From: Amycolatopsis sp. EV170708-02-1
Lineage (GTDB): Bacteria > Actinomycetota > Actinomycetes > Mycobacteriales > Pseudonocardiaceae
Reading direction: 5' to 3'
Length of the DNA stretch: 64,000 nucleotides
NCBI RefSeq assembly: GCF_022479115.1
Contig: NZ_CP092497.1
Span: forward strand, 1,488,001 to 1,552,000
This document shows, piece by piece, positions 25,510 to 34,113 of the stretch. Position numbers and translations under genes: made by a program. Position 1 is the first letter of the stretch, and every line of letters begins with the position of its first letter. The notes under the pieces were generated by a model. That model made no database searches. It was not told where the DNA came from and saw nothing but the letters and a program-made list of their open reading frames with translations.

Positions 25510-26361
25510 GTGACCAGAGCGATCACGGCGGATCGATGGCAATCGGTGCGGCGAGCCTATCGGGTGACGGGTGCGCGATTCGCGGAAATGGTGGGCCGCG
25601 CCCCGGATCCGTCCGCGATGGTCACCGCGGACTGGACGGTGGCCGAAACGGTCGCCCACGTCGCGATGATCGCGAAGATGTACACGTCGCTGGTACGCCC
25701 GGACGGTGCCCCGGTGCTGGACGCCCGCGGGCAGAGCCAGATCGAGAAGACCACTGTGGACACGGTTTCCGTGTTGAACGGCTTGGTGCTGGGGGACTTT
25801 CCGGAACGCGATCTCGGCGTGCTGGTGACCGGATTGCTCGCGGACATCGAAGAAGTACTGCGCGTGACCGAGGACGCCGACCCGGCGACCTCGCTGGACT
25901 GGCTCGGTGGCTCGAAGGTGCCGCTTGCCGGTGTGCTGGCCCACCTGGTCAACGAATTGCAGATCCACGGCTGGGACATCGCCAAGGCGGTGAAGCTGCC
26001 GTGGACGATCCCGCCCGCGGACGCGGCGTTGTTCTTCGATCTCTTCCTGGTCGGTGTGCTGAGCCATGACGTCGGGAACCTCCTCGACACCGAAGAGCCG
26101 CCACGAGAACGACGGATCGCCGTGGGGTTCCGGTCGGCGTACACGTCCCCGGTCGTGCTGGTGCTGCATCGGGGACGGGTGACCGTCGAGGAGCCGGGAG
26201 GCCCGGTCGACGCGCGGATCTCGTTCGACCCGCCGTCGCTGAACCTGATGCTGTTCCACCGGGTCGGCAAGGTGCGTTCCGCGCTGACGGGCAAGATCGT
26301 CGTCAGTGGTCCGCGCCCGTGGCTGTTGCCCGCCTTCCTGCGTGTCGTGCGCCTGCCCTGA
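25510..26361 (+). CDS. DinB-like/maleylpyruvate isomerase-fold protein with SCP2-like tail
   Basis: A 283-residue protein in two parts. Residues about 10-180 form the mycothiol-dependent maleylpyruvate isomerase (DinB-like) helical bundle, with DWTVAETVAHVA and LAGVLAHLVNELQIHGWDIA supplying the metal-binding histidines. Residues about 190-283 resemble an SCP2/sterol-carrier fold. Family members use mycothiol as cofactor or transfer it; the substrate here is unknown. The start appears leaderless. A MarR gene follows 28 bases after its stop with its own leaderless promoter. Confidence 0.8.
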   Translation: MTRAITADRWQSVRRAYRVTGARFAEMVGRAPDPSAMVTADWTVAETVAHVAMIAKMYTSLVRPDGAPVLDARGQSQIEKTTVDTVSVLNGLVLGDFPERDLGVLVTGLLADIEEVLRVTEDADPATSLDWLGGSKVPLAGVLAHLVNELQIHGWDIAKAVKLPWTIPPADAALFFDLFLVGVLSHDVGNLLDTEEPPRERRIAVGFRSAYTSPVVLVLHRGRVTVEEPGGPVDARISFDPPSLNLMLFHRVGKVRSALTGKIVVSGPRPWLLPAFLRVVRLP

Positions 26362-26377
26362 TATCCGGGCGAACGGC

Positions 26378-26383
26378 TACGCT
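26378..26383 (+). promoter_or_regulatory. -10 element of a leaderless promoter
   Basis: TACGCT ends six bases before the GTG start at 26390, without a ribosome site; the same geometry as at 25498. Confidence 0.4.
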
Positions 26384-26389
26384 TTCGCG

Positions 26390-26884
26390 GTGCCGAAGGA
26401 TTCCATCGACCGCATGGTCGACGAGTGGGCCGCCAGCGACGGCGCGCTCGACGTCGGCGCCCTGCAGGTGGTCGGCCGGCTGTTCCGCACCGCCGGGCAC
26501 GGCCAGGCGGCCGTCGTCGAGGCGCTTCGGCCGTTCGGCCTGAGCTATGCCGACTTCGACGTCCTCAACACCCTCCGGCGTCGCGGCGACCCCGGCGGGA
26601 CGCATCCGCGGGATCTGGCGGAGACGGCGCTGATCACCTCCGGCGCGATGACCGCGAGGCTCGACCGGCTGGAGCGGAGCGGTCTGGTGAAGCGCCACTC
26701 CGATCCCGAGGATCGCCGCGCGGTCCGGATCCGGCTCACCAAGGCCGGGACGGACCTCGCGGCGAAGGCGCTGGACGCCGTCCTCGTCGCCGACGAAGAC
26801 ATCCTGTCTCCGCTCAGCCCGGCGCAACGGCGGACGCTGGCGGCCCTGCTGAAGAAGCTCCTTCTGCACGCCGAAACGGGCTAG
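26390..26884 (+). CDS. MarR-family transcriptional regulator
   Basis: A 164-residue winged-helix regulator. The N terminus (PKDSIDRMVDEWAA) and the segment LQVVGRLFRTAG match an actinobacterial MarR subgroup. The HTH is in HPRDLAETALITSGAMTARLDR and the wing in DPEDRRAVRIRLT. I used the GTG at 26390, which has a leaderless promoter and keeps the conserved N terminus; ATG 26414 is the alternative. Its target is not obvious: no palindrome stands out nearby. Its 3' end overlaps the converging DUF6506 gene by 4 bases. Confidence 0.85.
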   Translation: MPKDSIDRMVDEWAASDGALDVGALQVVGRLFRTAGHGQAAVVEALRPFGLSYADFDVLNTLRRRGDPGGTHPRDLAETALITSGAMTARLDRLERSGLVKRHSDPEDRRAVRIRLTKAGTDLAAKALDAVLVADEDILSPLSPAQRRTLAALLKKLLLHAETG

Positions 26885-27480
26885 ACGCCTTCCGCTTCGA
26901 ATTCCGCCTTGTACGCGGCCGCGCGCTCGATCGAGTCGACCGGCCAGGCGACCAGGCTCACCGGCACCCGGTCGCCGACCGCCGCCGCGACGTCGCGCGC
27001 CACGGTCAGCGAGGTGCCGCCACAGATCTCGATCGCCCCGGTCCCGGCGTCGGCCAGCTCGCGGGCGACCCGGACCGCGGTGGGCGAGTCCGGCACCGAG
27101 ACCACCGTCGTCCTGCCGCCGCTCGCGTGCTCGCGGACCAGGCGGTGCTTGGCCGGATCGGCGCTCGGATGCCCGACGAAGACGGTGGCGGAATCACGGA
27201 TCGGTCGCGGAGCGGGCGTCCCGTACCCGGCGACGCCGACCGCGGCCCGGCCATCGACGGCCTCGATGACCTGTGCGGCCGAGCCGAGGTCGAAGCCGCG
27301 GTACAGCTCCATCAGCCGGGCGCCCGCGGCGACCGCCTCGGACGCCACCTTCGCGGCGGCGGCGCCGTCCGGAACCCAGACGAGCAGAGCCTCCGCGTCG
27401 CCGAGGTCCTTTACCACCCGGTCGGTCTCGGGGTCGGAACCCGGCTCGAGAAAGAGGAACAGATCGATGTTCTCGCTCAT
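26881..27480 (-). CDS. DUF6506-like tandem-domain protein
   Basis: A 199-residue soluble protein. The N-terminal half (IDLFLFLEPGSDPETDR, VWVPDGAAAAKVASEAVAAG, LMELYRGF) and C-terminal half (VFVGHPSADPAKH, VVSVPDSPTAVRVARELADAG, AIEICGG) are two diverged copies of one unit, each with a beta strand, a VPD-x-A loop and an ELxxG or EICGG strand end. This pattern fits the DUF6506 family, for which no reaction is known to me. The ATG at 27480 is preceded by GGGTGGGTG. It may share regulation with the HxlR gene upstream on the same strand. Confidence 0.6.
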   Translation of the reverse strand: MSENIDLFLFLEPGSDPETDRVVKDLGDAEALLVWVPDGAAAAKVASEAVAAGARLMELYRGFDLGSAAQVIEAVDGRAAVGVAGYGTPAPRPIRDSATVFVGHPSADPAKHRLVREHASGGRTTVVSVPDSPTAVRVARELADAGTGAIEICGGTSLTVARDVAAAVGDRVPVSLVAWPVDSIERAAAYKAEFEAEGV

Positions 27481-27560
27481 GACACCCACCCAGTTAGCTT
27501 GCCATTGAACTACTTGATGCCAAGGTCAACCGGGCGGACGTGCCGGGTATTCCGGAACGC

Positions 27561-27944
27561 TCAGGCGGGAGCGTCGAACCGGCGGCGCGAGTCTTCGATG
27601 TGGCCGAGGAACCGGTGGGTCCAGTCGCACATCCCGTCGACCGTCGCGCGCAGGCCGTGGCCCGCCTCGGTGAGGGTGTAGTCGACACGCGGCGGGACCG
27701 TCGGATGCACCGTCCGCTCGATCAGGCCGTTGCGTTCCAGCATGCGCAGGTTCTGGGTGAGCATCTTGTGGCTGATGCCTTCGATGTCGTTCCGCAGTTC
27801 GGTGAACCGCCGGGTGCCGTCGCCGACCGTCTCGATGATCAGGAGCGCCCACTTGTTGGCGACGTCGGAGAAGATCTCCCGCGCCAGTGAGTCCGCTCGC
27901 AGGAGATCGGCGTCGTCCGAACCGTTGAGCTGCTTGGTCACCAT
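27561..27944 (-). CDS. HxlR-family regulator
   Basis: A 127-residue winged-helix regulator. KWALLIIETVGDGTRRFTEL and GISHKMLTQNLRMLERNGLI, then the wing TVPPRVDYTLTEAGHGL, are the HxlR signature. Many members sense reactive electrophiles or redox change; the lack of a cysteine near the N terminus argues against a HypR-like thiol switch. It is divergent from the RidA-family gene, with a GTAAC-N5-GTGAC site close to the ridA start, so it probably controls both. Confidence 0.88.
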   Translation of the reverse strand: MVTKQLNGSDDADLLRADSLAREIFSDVANKWALLIIETVGDGTRRFTELRNDIEGISHKMLTQNLRMLERNGLIERTVHPTVPPRVDYTLTEAGHGLRATVDGMCDWTHRFLGHIEDSRRRFDAPA

Positions 27945-28009
27945 CAGGTTCCCCAGTCACGAAAAAGTGCGTTCTTCCAGGTCGTCGCACACTCTCCTAC
28001 AGTTCCTGG

Positions 28010-28024
28010 GTAACCACAAGTGAC
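28010..28024. promoter_or_regulatory. Candidate HxlR operator
   Basis: GTAACCACAAGTGAC has the GTNAC-N5-GTNAC form reported for HxlR-type regulators. It lies 18 bp upstream of the RidA-family start. Confidence 0.4.
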
Positions 28025-28041
28025 CACGACGAGGAGTACGG

Positions 28042-28449
28042 ATGAGCATCACCCTGGTGAATCCCGCGGGACTGCCGGAGATCCCCGCCTATCGGCAGGT
28101 GTCGATCGCGACCGGGTCGAAGCTGGTCTTCATCGCGGGACAGGTCTCCTGGGACGCCGACGGCGCCGTTGTCGGCGAAGGTGACCTCGCCGCCCAGGTC
28201 GAGCAGTGCTACCTGAACGTCGGCACCGCGCTCGCCGCGGCCGGCGCCACCTTCGCCGACGTCGCGAAGATGACCGTCTACGTCGTCGACTGGACGCCGG
28301 ACAAACTCGCGTTGTTCCTCGAAGGCGTGGACCGGGCCGCCGCGAAGCTGGGTGGCACCCCGGTCCCGCCGGGAACGCTGATCGGCGTCGCGGCCCTCGA
28401 CGTGCCCGAGCACCTCGTCGAGGTCGAGGCGACCGCGGTCATCGACTGA
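28042..28449 (+). CDS. Rid-family protein lacking the deaminase arginine
   Basis: A 135-residue YjgF/YER057c/UK114-family protein. The fold is clear from FIAGQVSWDADG, DVAKMTVYVVD and the C-terminal LVEVEATAV. RidA enamine/imine deaminases carry an Arg in a P-x-R segment before the last strands. Here that place reads PPGTLIGVAAL, with Thr instead, so classical 2-aminoacrylate deaminase activity is doubtful. It may belong to one of the Rid subgroups without that activity. Transcribed away from the HxlR regulator; ends 3 bases before the converging cupin gene. Confidence 0.85.
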   Translation: MSITLVNPAGLPEIPAYRQVSIATGSKLVFIAGQVSWDADGAVVGEGDLAAQVEQCYLNVGTALAAAGATFADVAKMTVYVVDWTPDKLALFLEGVDRAAAKLGGTPVPPGTLIGVAALDVPEHLVEVEATAVID

Positions 28450-28452
28450 CGC

Positions 28453-28932
28453 TCACTGACCGCGCGCGGCGCGCCAGACCGGGCTGTCGACGTAGTGGTT
28501 GTCGTACTGCTTCGAGGACGCCGCGATCTCCGAGGGGTCCGCTTCGCCGCGCGCGACCCGGTCGAGGAGGCGGTAGTAGTCGAAGCGGGCCATGCCCGGC
28601 GTGAAGGTGACCAGGACGTCCGCGTCCGATCCGGCGGCGGGCCCGAACGCGTGCGGCACCTTGGGCGGCACGGCGAGGAAATCGCCCTTCTCCAGGGTGT
28701 GCAGGGTCTCCTCGACGAGGACCTGGAGTTTTCCTTCGAGTACGAAGAAGAACTCGGTCGCGCGGGTGTGGAAGTGGGCCGGGGTGCCGAAGACGCCGTC
28801 CTTCAGGGTCGCGCGGTTCGCGGTGAAGCCCCCGTCGGTGGTGTCCGAGTCGGCCAGCAGCGTGATTTCGCTGCCCGGCGCGTCGCTGACGATCTCGGCG
28901 TCGGCGGCCCGGAGGAGGATGGGGTCGAACAT
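28453..28932 (-). CDS. Cupin-domain protein
   Basis: A 159-residue single cupin. Metal ligands are His53, His55, Glu60 (HFHTRATE) and His94 in PPKVPHAF. Cupins of this layout include dioxygenases, isomerases and ligand-binding proteins; the C-terminal tail (YYRLLDRVARGEADPSEIA) is seen in a group often placed beside LysR or TetR regulators. No regulator adjoins it, but a 32-bp palindrome lies 90 bp upstream of its start. The ATG at 28932 follows GGAGACGCC. Confidence 0.82.
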   Translation of the reverse strand: MFDPILLRAADAEIVSDAPGSEITLLADSDTTDGGFTANRATLKDGVFGTPAHFHTRATEFFFVLEGKLQVLVEETLHTLEKGDFLAVPPKVPHAFGPAAGSDADVLVTFTPGMARFDYYRLLDRVARGEADPSEIAASSKQYDNHYVDSPVWRAARGQ

Positions 28933-29021
28933 GGTGGCGTCTCCTTGGTTCTCTGTTCAGCAGGCTCGCTGACAGGACAAGGTTCTCCCGTCGCCGGACG
29001 TTGATCAATGTGGAAAGCCGC

Positions 29022-29053
29022 ACAGATCGATAATGTGGGGGTTATCGATCTGT
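29022..29053. promoter_or_regulatory. Large dyad upstream of the cupin gene
   Basis: ACAGATCGATAA (29022-29033) and TTATCGATCTGT (29042-29053) are perfect 12-bp inverted arms with an 8-bp G-rich spacer. The ATCGAT-centred half-sites resemble LysR or TetR operators. It precedes the cupin on the minus strand; separate from the terminator at 29087. Confidence 0.5.
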
Positions 29054-29086
29054 ACGGCTGTTGGCGCCCTCCTGGCGCTTGCCGAA

Positions 29087-29141
29087 GTCCGTGAAGGCCT
29101 CCTTGAGGGACTCTGGGTCCCTCAAGGAGGCCTTCACGGAC
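29087..29141. terminator. Long palindromic element, terminator of the VOC gene
   Basis: GTCCGTGAAGGCCTCCTT begins a 25-bp left arm (29087-29111); the right arm (29117-29141) is its perfect complement and the loop is TCTGG. It lies 12 bases past the stop of the minus-strand VOC gene. Same family as 18548-18602. Confidence 0.65.
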
Positions 29142-29153
29142 TCGGGGCCGACG

Positions 29154-29585
29154 TCAGGCGGCGAAGACCTGCGAGTCGTCGGCGAAAGCCTTGAACTCCA
29201 GAGCGTTGCCCGCCGGGTCCAGCAGGAACATCGTCCACTGTTCACCGGTCTGCCCTTCGAAGCGGACGTAGGGCTCGATGACGAACGAGGTGTCCGCGGC
29301 GCGCAGCCGGTCCGCGAGCTTCTGGAACTCCGGGACGGTGAGGATCAGCCCGAAGTGGGGGACGGGCACGTCGTGACCGTCGACGGGGTTGTGGATCCGC
29401 TGTGGCCGCTCCGGGGCGAGGTGTGTGACGAACTGGTGGCCGTGGAGGTTCCAGTCGATCCACGTGTCGGAGCTGCGGCCCTGGTCGAGGCCGAGCACTT
29501 CGCCGTAGAAGGTGCGCGCGGCGGCCAGGTCGTCGACGGGCATGGCGAGGTGGAAGCGAGGGATGGGGGAGTCGAGGACGGTCAT
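29154..29585 (-). CDS. VOC/glyoxalase-family protein
   Basis: A 143-residue vicinal-oxygen-chelate protein with two beta-alpha-beta-beta-beta units. [20 protein letters not shown] carries the first metal His. [11 protein letters not shown] the second, and [15 protein letters not shown] the terminal Glu. Members are dioxygenases, isomerases or resistance proteins; the exact reaction cannot be read. It is divergent from a GntR/FadR regulator and shares a 26-bp dyad with it, so it is probably the regulator's target. Confidence 0.85.
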   Translation of the reverse strand: MTVLDSPIPRFHLAMPVDDLAAARTFYGEVLGLDQGRSSDTWIDWNLHGHQFVTHLAPERPQRIHNPVDGHDVPVPHFGLILTVPEFQKLADRLRAADTSFVIEPYVRFEGQTGEQWTMFLLDPAGNALEFKAFADDSQVFAA

Positions 29586-29617
29586 ACCCAAGGGATCCTT
29601 TCCGGCGGGACGAGCAC

Positions 29618-29643
29618 TTGTCGCAATGTTAACATTAGGACAA
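29618..29643. promoter_or_regulatory. GntR/FadR-type operator
   Basis: AATGTTAACATT (29625-29636) is a perfect 12-bp palindrome. Outside it TTGTC (29618) and GACAA (29639) also pair, giving a 26-bp dyad. It lies between the VOC and GntR starts and overlaps a likely -35 of gntR; TACGAT at 29657 is the likely -10. Confidence 0.6.
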
Positions 29644-29687
29644 AGTGGCGGATCGCTACGATCGGGCGTTCCGGCGGAAGGATGAGG

Positions 29688-30344
29688 ATGAGCGAACCCG
29701 GCAGGGTGGTGCCGGCGCGTCGTCGCGGGCTGGCGGACGAGGTCGCGGACAGGGTCAGGGACGCCATCTTCGGCGGCGCCTATCCGCCCGGCGCGCAGCT
29801 GCGCGAAGTCGAGCTTTCGGCGGCGCTCGGCGTCAGCCGCGGCCCGGTGCGCGAGGCGCTGCTGAAACTGGAGCGCGAAGGCTTGGTCCGCAGCGAATGG
29901 CATCGCGGCGCGATCGTCACGACGCTGTCCGATGTGGACGTCGCGGAACTCGACAGCCTGCGCTCGGCGCTCGAACAGCTGGCCGTCCGGCTCGTGGTCG
30001 CGAACGCGTCCGACACGGACCTGTCCGCGATCGACGAAATCGTCGACCGGATGGACCGCGCGCGCGACGAGCATGAGATGGTCCGCTGCGACATCGACTT
30101 CCACGACGCGGTCTACGCCGCGTCCGGGCATCGGCGGCTCGTCGAGGCGTGGCAGGCGATCCGGTCCCAGGTGTACCTGTTCCTGCTGACGCGGATCGGC
30201 GTGAGCTCCGACGGCTACCTCACGAGCATCCCGGCCGAGCATCGACGGCTGGCCTCCGCGCTTCGTGCTCGTGACGGTGAGAAGGCGCTCGAACTGTTCG
30301 CCGTCCACCGCGGCGAGGCCTTCGACGTGCTGACCGGGAACTGA
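29688..30344 (+). CDS. GntR-family regulator, FadR/FCD subfamily
   Basis: A 218-residue regulator. The N-terminal winged helix is typical ([41 protein letters not shown]). The C-terminal FCD domain is helical with metal-binding residues in [15 protein letters not shown] and [15 protein letters not shown] chose the ATG at 29688, six bases after GGAAGG; the ATG at 29682 is too close to that site. It probably represses the divergent VOC gene and itself. The next gene begins 2 bases after its stop and is likely co-transcribed. Confidence 0.9.
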   Translation: MSEPGRVVPARRRGLADEVADRVRDAIFGGAYPPGAQLREVELSAALGVSRGPVREALLKLEREGLVRSEWHRGAIVTTLSDVDVAELDSLRSALEQLAVRLVVANASDTDLSAIDEIVDRMDRARDEHEMVRCDIDFHDAVYAASGHRRLVEAWQAIRSQVYLFLLTRIGVSSDGYLTSIPAEHRRLASALRARDGEKALELFAVHRGEAFDVLTGN

Positions 30345-30346
30345 CC

Positions 30347-30868
30347 GTGCTCAACATCCGGTTCAACGACCTGGCCGCTGCCGCGCTCGGCTCCTTGTCC
30401 GCAGTGATACCGCTCGACCGGCTGGCGCCGGGGCTGAAGGAGATGATCGCCGGCGGCGTCGAGCTTGCCGGTGAAGTGGTCACGCTCGGAGGCATCCCCG
30501 CTTGGGCGGGACGGCCGCCGGGAAGGCAGGCGGACCTGACCGGCTGGGAGTGCTTCGTCAGCAGCTTCCATCTCGAAGACCATCTGCCGATCGAAGCGGG
30601 AAGTCTGCCTGACGGCGAACCGGTGATCTCCGAAGCGGATCAGATCCTGATGCTGCGTCACGGCCTCGGGTTCGCGCTCGAGATCGCCAGGGCGGCGCCG
30701 GTCCCCGTTCGGTGCGTCGTCGGCGCCAACAGCACGAACGGGACGTTCCGGTTCCACCGTGCCCGGCAAGGGGAGTCCTGGCTTCACGCCGATCTCGACG
30801 GCTATCGTCTGGAGAAGATGATCGTCGTCGATCGCGGCCCCGCGTCCCTGGGTGGAACCCCCTGGTGA
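30347..30868 (+). CDS. Protein of unknown function, 173 aa
   Basis: I do not recognise this protein. It starts at a GTG two bases after the GntR stop, so it is in that operon. It is soluble, with no signal peptide or membrane helix and a mixed alpha/beta composition. Notable segments are a Gly/Pro-rich loop ([13 protein letters not shown]), [17 protein letters not shown] and [30 protein letters not shown]. The latter two resemble immunity or DUF-type proteins built around a beta sheet. Codon use is ordinary for the region. Confidence 0.6.
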   Translation: MLNIRFNDLAAAALGSLSAVIPLDRLAPGLKEMIAGGVELAGEVVTLGGIPAWAGRPPGRQADLTGWECFVSSFHLEDHLPIEAGSLPDGEPVISEADQILMLRHGLGFALEIARAAPVPVRCVVGANSTNGTFRFHRARQGESWLHADLDGYRLEKMIVVDRGPASLGGTPW

Positions 30869-30908
30869 ACGATACGGTGCCGAGGCGGACGAATTGGTGC
30901 TCCGGGTC

Positions 30909-30937
30909 TTGACGGCAAGGTGGCCCACGGCTTAACT
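30909..30937 (+). promoter_or_regulatory. Promoter of the sugar ABC/GH1 operon
   Basis: TTGACG (30909-30914) and TTAACT (30932-30937) are separated by 17 bases, a normal sigma-70-type arrangement. A GGCTT-N5-AAGCC dyad (30929-30943) overlaps the -10 and could be an operator. The leader to the ATG is about 70 bases. Confidence 0.45.
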
Positions 30938-31011
30938 CAAGCCCTGAAATAAGACGTGTCCCGGGTCACAGGCTCCGGACGCGGCTTGGCCACTCACCCC
31001 GAGGACCATCG

Positions 31012-32325
31012 ATGCGAATCGGAAAGATCGCTCCCGCGCTCGTCCTGGCGCTGGCGGCCGCCGCCACGACGGCGTGCGGTGGCGGCGACACGTCGTCCAG
31101 TGCTCCCAAGGAGCTCGTGTACTGGGCGTCCAACCAGGGCACCAGCCTCGACAACGACAAAGCCGTCCTGCAGCCCGAACTGGACAAGTTCGAGAAGGCC
31201 TCCGGGATCAAGGTCAAGCTCGAAGTCGTCCCGTGGACGGATCTGCTCAACCGGATCCTCGCGGCCACCACCTCCGGCAAGGGGCCGGACGTGCTCAACA
31301 TCGGCAACACCTGGTCGGCCTCGTTGCAGGCGACCGGGGCGTTCCTGCCGTTCGACGACGCCGCGCTGGAGAAGGTCGGCGGGAAGTCGCGGTTCCTCGG
31401 CCCGTCGCTGGCGGCCACCGGGGCGAGCGGGCAGCCGCCGGTCGGCGTACCGCTCTACGGCCAGGCGTACGGCCTGTACTACAACAAGAAACTCTTCTCC
31501 GAGGCCGGCATCACGAAGCCGCCCGCCACCTGGGAGGAGCTCGTCGAGGACGGTAAGAAGCTCACCAAACCCGACAAGGGCCAGTGGGGGCTCTCGCTGC
31601 AAGCCGGTCAGGTCACGGAGAACAGTCACCACGCCGCGATCCTCGGCGCCCAGCACGGCGCGCAGTTCTTCACCGCCGAGGGCAAACCGCAGCTCGCGTC
31701 GGATCCGTCGGTCGCGGCCGTGCAGCAGTTCGTCGACCTGATGCAGAAGGACAAGATCGTCAACCCGGCCAACGCCGAATACGCCGACACCGCCAAATCC
31801 CTCAAGGACCTGTCCGACGGCAAGGCCGCGATGTTCATGAACCAGGCCTCCGCGGGGTCGTTCAAGAACATCGGGATGGACCTGGCGAACCTCGGTGTCG
31901 CGCCGATCCCGCTACCCGCCACCGCACCGCCGAACGGCCGCAAGGTGACCAGTTTCGTCGCGGGCATCAACATGTCGGTCTTCAAGAACACCAAGAACCC
32001 CGACGCCGCCCTGGATTTCGTCAAGTTCATGGTCTCGGCGCCGGAGCAGGCGCTGCTCAACAAGACCTACGGTTCGCTGCCGACCGTCCAGGACGCCTAC
32101 AGCGACGCGGCTTTCCAGACCGAAGACGTCAAGGTGTTCCAGAGCGTGCTCGCGAATTCGGCCGAGCCGATGCCGCAGGTGCCCCAGGAATCGCAGTTCG
32201 AGACCCTGATCGGCACCGCGATGAAGGGGATGTTCGCCGACGTCGCGGCGGGCAAACCGGTCGACGGGGCCAAGATCCGTGACCAGCTGAACCAGGCGGA
32301 CCAGCAGATCGCGGCCGGTGGTTGA
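31012..32325 (+). CDS. Sugar-binding lipoprotein of a second ABC transporter
   Basis: A 437-residue family 1 extracellular binding protein. The signal peptide ends in the lipobox TTAC with Cys22 as the lipid-modified residue. LVYWASNQGTSLDNDKA and GPDVLNIGNTWSASLQATG fit the CUT1 sugar-binding pattern. It is first in the operon binding protein-permease-permease-GH1, the same order as the Streptomyces cebEFG-bglC cluster. No CebR box is visible upstream, so a different beta-glucoside or regulator is likely. Confidence 0.9.
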   Translation: MRIGKIAPALVLALAAAATTACGGGDTSSSAPKELVYWASNQGTSLDNDKAVLQPELDKFEKASGIKVKLEVVPWTDLLNRILAATTSGKGPDVLNIGNTWSASLQATGAFLPFDDAALEKVGGKSRFLGPSLAATGASGQPPVGVPLYGQAYGLYYNKKLFSEAGITKPPATWEELVEDGKKLTKPDKGQWGLSLQAGQVTENSHHAAILGAQHGAQFFTAEGKPQLASDPSVAAVQQFVDLMQKDKIVNPANAEYADTAKSLKDLSDGKAAMFMNQASAGSFKNIGMDLANLGVAPIPLPATAPPNGRKVTSFVAGINMSVFKNTKNPDAALDFVKFMVSAPEQALLNKTYGSLPTVQDAYSDAAFQTEDVKVFQSVLANSAEPMPQVPQESQFETLIGTAMKGMFADVAAGKPVDGAKIRDQLNQADQQIAAGG

Positions 32326-33281
32326 TGCCGACCGCGCTCGACGACGCCCCGGCCGTGAAGGCGGCCGGGGCGCCCAAGCCGCAGCGTGCCCGGCGTAACC
32401 GGCGCCGGGTCGCGCTGCCGTACCTTCTCCTGCTGCCCGCGATCCTGCTCGAACTGCTCGTCCACCTGATCCCGATGATCGCCGGGCTCGTGATGAGCTT
32501 CTTCAAGCTGACGCAGTTCGCCATCCGCGACTTCTCGTCCGCGCCGGCGGCCGGGCTGGACAACTACAAGTTCGTCCTGGACTTCGACGCCGCGGCGGGG
32601 AAGTCGCTGCTCGGTTCGTTCTGGATCACCGTCCTGTACACCGTCCTTTCGGTCGGGTTCTGCTGGCTCTTCGGGACGTCGGCCGCCGTGCTGATGCAGA
32701 AGAACTTCCGGGGACGCGGCCTGCTCCGGACGCTGTTCCTGGTGCCGTACGCGCTGCCGATGTACGCCGCGGTGATCACCTGGTCGTTCATGTTCCAGAA
32801 GGACACCGGCCTGGTGAACGACCTGCTGGGCACCGATTCCTTCTGGCTCATCGGGGACAACAGCTTCTGGTCGCTGGTGGTCGTCTCGGTGTGGCGCAAC
32901 TGGCCGTTCGCGTTCCTGATCGTGATGGCCGGGCTGCAGAACATACCCGGCGAACTGTACGAAGCGGCCGCCATCGACGGCGCGGGCTGGTGGCGTCAGT
33001 TCCAGGCGATCACCCAGCCGATGCTGCGCCCGGTCAACCAGGTGCTGCTGCTGGTGCTTTTCCTGTGGACGTTCAACGACTTCAACACGCCGTATGTCCT
33101 TTTCGGAGCGTCCGCGCCGAAGGAGGCGTCGCTGATCTCGATCCACATCTACCAGAGTTCCTTCGTGACCTGGAACTTCGGCCTCGGCTCGGCGATGTCG
33201 GTGTTGTTGCTGCTGTTCCTGCTGATCGTCAGCACCGTCTACTTGGGACTGACCGCGCGAAGGAGGAACGCCGTTGTCTGA
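32325..33281 (+). CDS. Sugar ABC transporter permease 1
   Basis: A 318-residue MalF-type permease with six helices after a basic tail and an EAA loop YEAAAIDGAGWWRQFQAIT. The ATG overlaps the binding-protein stop as TGATG. It forms half of the membrane channel; the ATPase is encoded elsewhere. Confidence 0.9.
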   Translation: MPTALDDAPAVKAAGAPKPQRARRNRRRVALPYLLLLPAILLELLVHLIPMIAGLVMSFFKLTQFAIRDFSSAPAAGLDNYKFVLDFDAAAGKSLLGSFWITVLYTVLSVGFCWLFGTSAAVLMQKNFRGRGLLRTLFLVPYALPMYAAVITWSFMFQKDTGLVNDLLGTDSFWLIGDNSFWSLVVVSVWRNWPFAFLIVMAGLQNIPGELYEAAAIDGAGWWRQFQAITQPMLRPVNQVLLLVLFLWTFNDFNTPYVLFGASAPKEASLISIHIYQSSFVTWNFGLGSAMSVLLLLFLLIVSTVYLGLTARRRNAVV

Positions 33282-34113
33282 GCCTCGCTGGGTCCCGTGG
33301 GCCCGCCGATTCGTCCTCGGCTTCCTCGCCCTGTTCACCCTCATTCCGCTGTACGTGATGATTTCGTCGTCGCTGAAACCGCTCGGGGACGTACAGGGCG
33401 ACTGGGCGTGGGTCCCGACGACGCTGACCATCCAGCCGTTCTTCGACATCTGGGAGACCATCCCGCTCGCCGAGTATTTCGTGAACAGCCTCGTCATCTC
33501 CGGATCGGCGGCGATCCTCTCGGTGGTGATCGCGATCTTCGCGGCGTACGCGCTGAGCCGGTTCCGGTTCCGTGGCAAGAACTTCTTCAAGATGACCGTG
33601 CTGTCCACGCAGATGTTCCCCGGCATCCTCTTCCTGCTGCCGCTGTTCCTCATCTTCGTCAACATCGGCAACGCCACCGGCATCGTCCTGTACGGCTCCC
33701 GGTTCGGGCTGATCATCACGTACCTGACCTTCTCGCTGCCGTTCGCCATCTGGATGCTCGCCGGCTACATCGACTCGATCCCCAAGGAACTCGACGAGGC
33801 CGCGATGGTCGACGGCACCGGGCCGTTCGGCGCGCTGATCCGCGTGGTGGTCCCGGCGGCCATGCCGGGCATCGTCGCGGTGGGGATCTACTCGTTCATG
33901 ACGGCCTGGGGCGAGGTCCTGTTCGCGTCGGTGATGACCGACTCGGGCACGCGGACCCTCGCCGTCGGTCTCCAGGAGTACTCCACCCAGGTCCAGGTGT
34001 ACTGGAACCAGGTCATGGCCGCGTCCCTGATCGTCTCCGTCCCTGTGGTCGCCGGATTCCTGCTGCTCCAGCGTTATCTCGTCGCCGGGCTCACCGCCGG
34101 TGCCGTGAAATGA
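33274..34113 (+). CDS. Sugar ABC transporter permease 2
   Basis: A 279-residue MalG-type permease with six helices and the EAA loop [20 protein letters not shown]. It starts with TTG at 33274, supported by AAGGAGG eight bases upstream and an 8-base overlap with the previous gene. Partner of the preceding permease. Confidence 0.9.
   Translation: MSEPRWVPWARRFVLGFLALFTLIPLYVMISSSLKPLGDVQGDWAWVPTTLTIQPFFDIWETIPLAEYFVNSLVISGSAAILSVVIAIFAAYALSRFRFRGKNFFKMTVLSTQMFPGILFLLPLFLIFVNIGNATGIVLYGSRFGLIITYLTFSLPFAIWMLAGYIDSIPKELDEAAMVDGTGPFGALIRVVVPAAMPGIVAVGIYSFMTAWGEVLFASVMTDSGTRTLAVGLQEYSTQVQVYWNQVMAASLIVSVPVVAGFLLLQRYLVAGLTAGAVK

Noticed and set aside
27490..27560. Dyad TTGGCA/TGGCAA upstream of the DUF6506 gene
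   Set aside because: The arms are not truly complementary and no second copy was found.
28439..29023. Longer alternative frames for the cupin region
   Set aside because: They lack the HxH-x4-E cupin motif and are shadows of the 28453-28932 gene.
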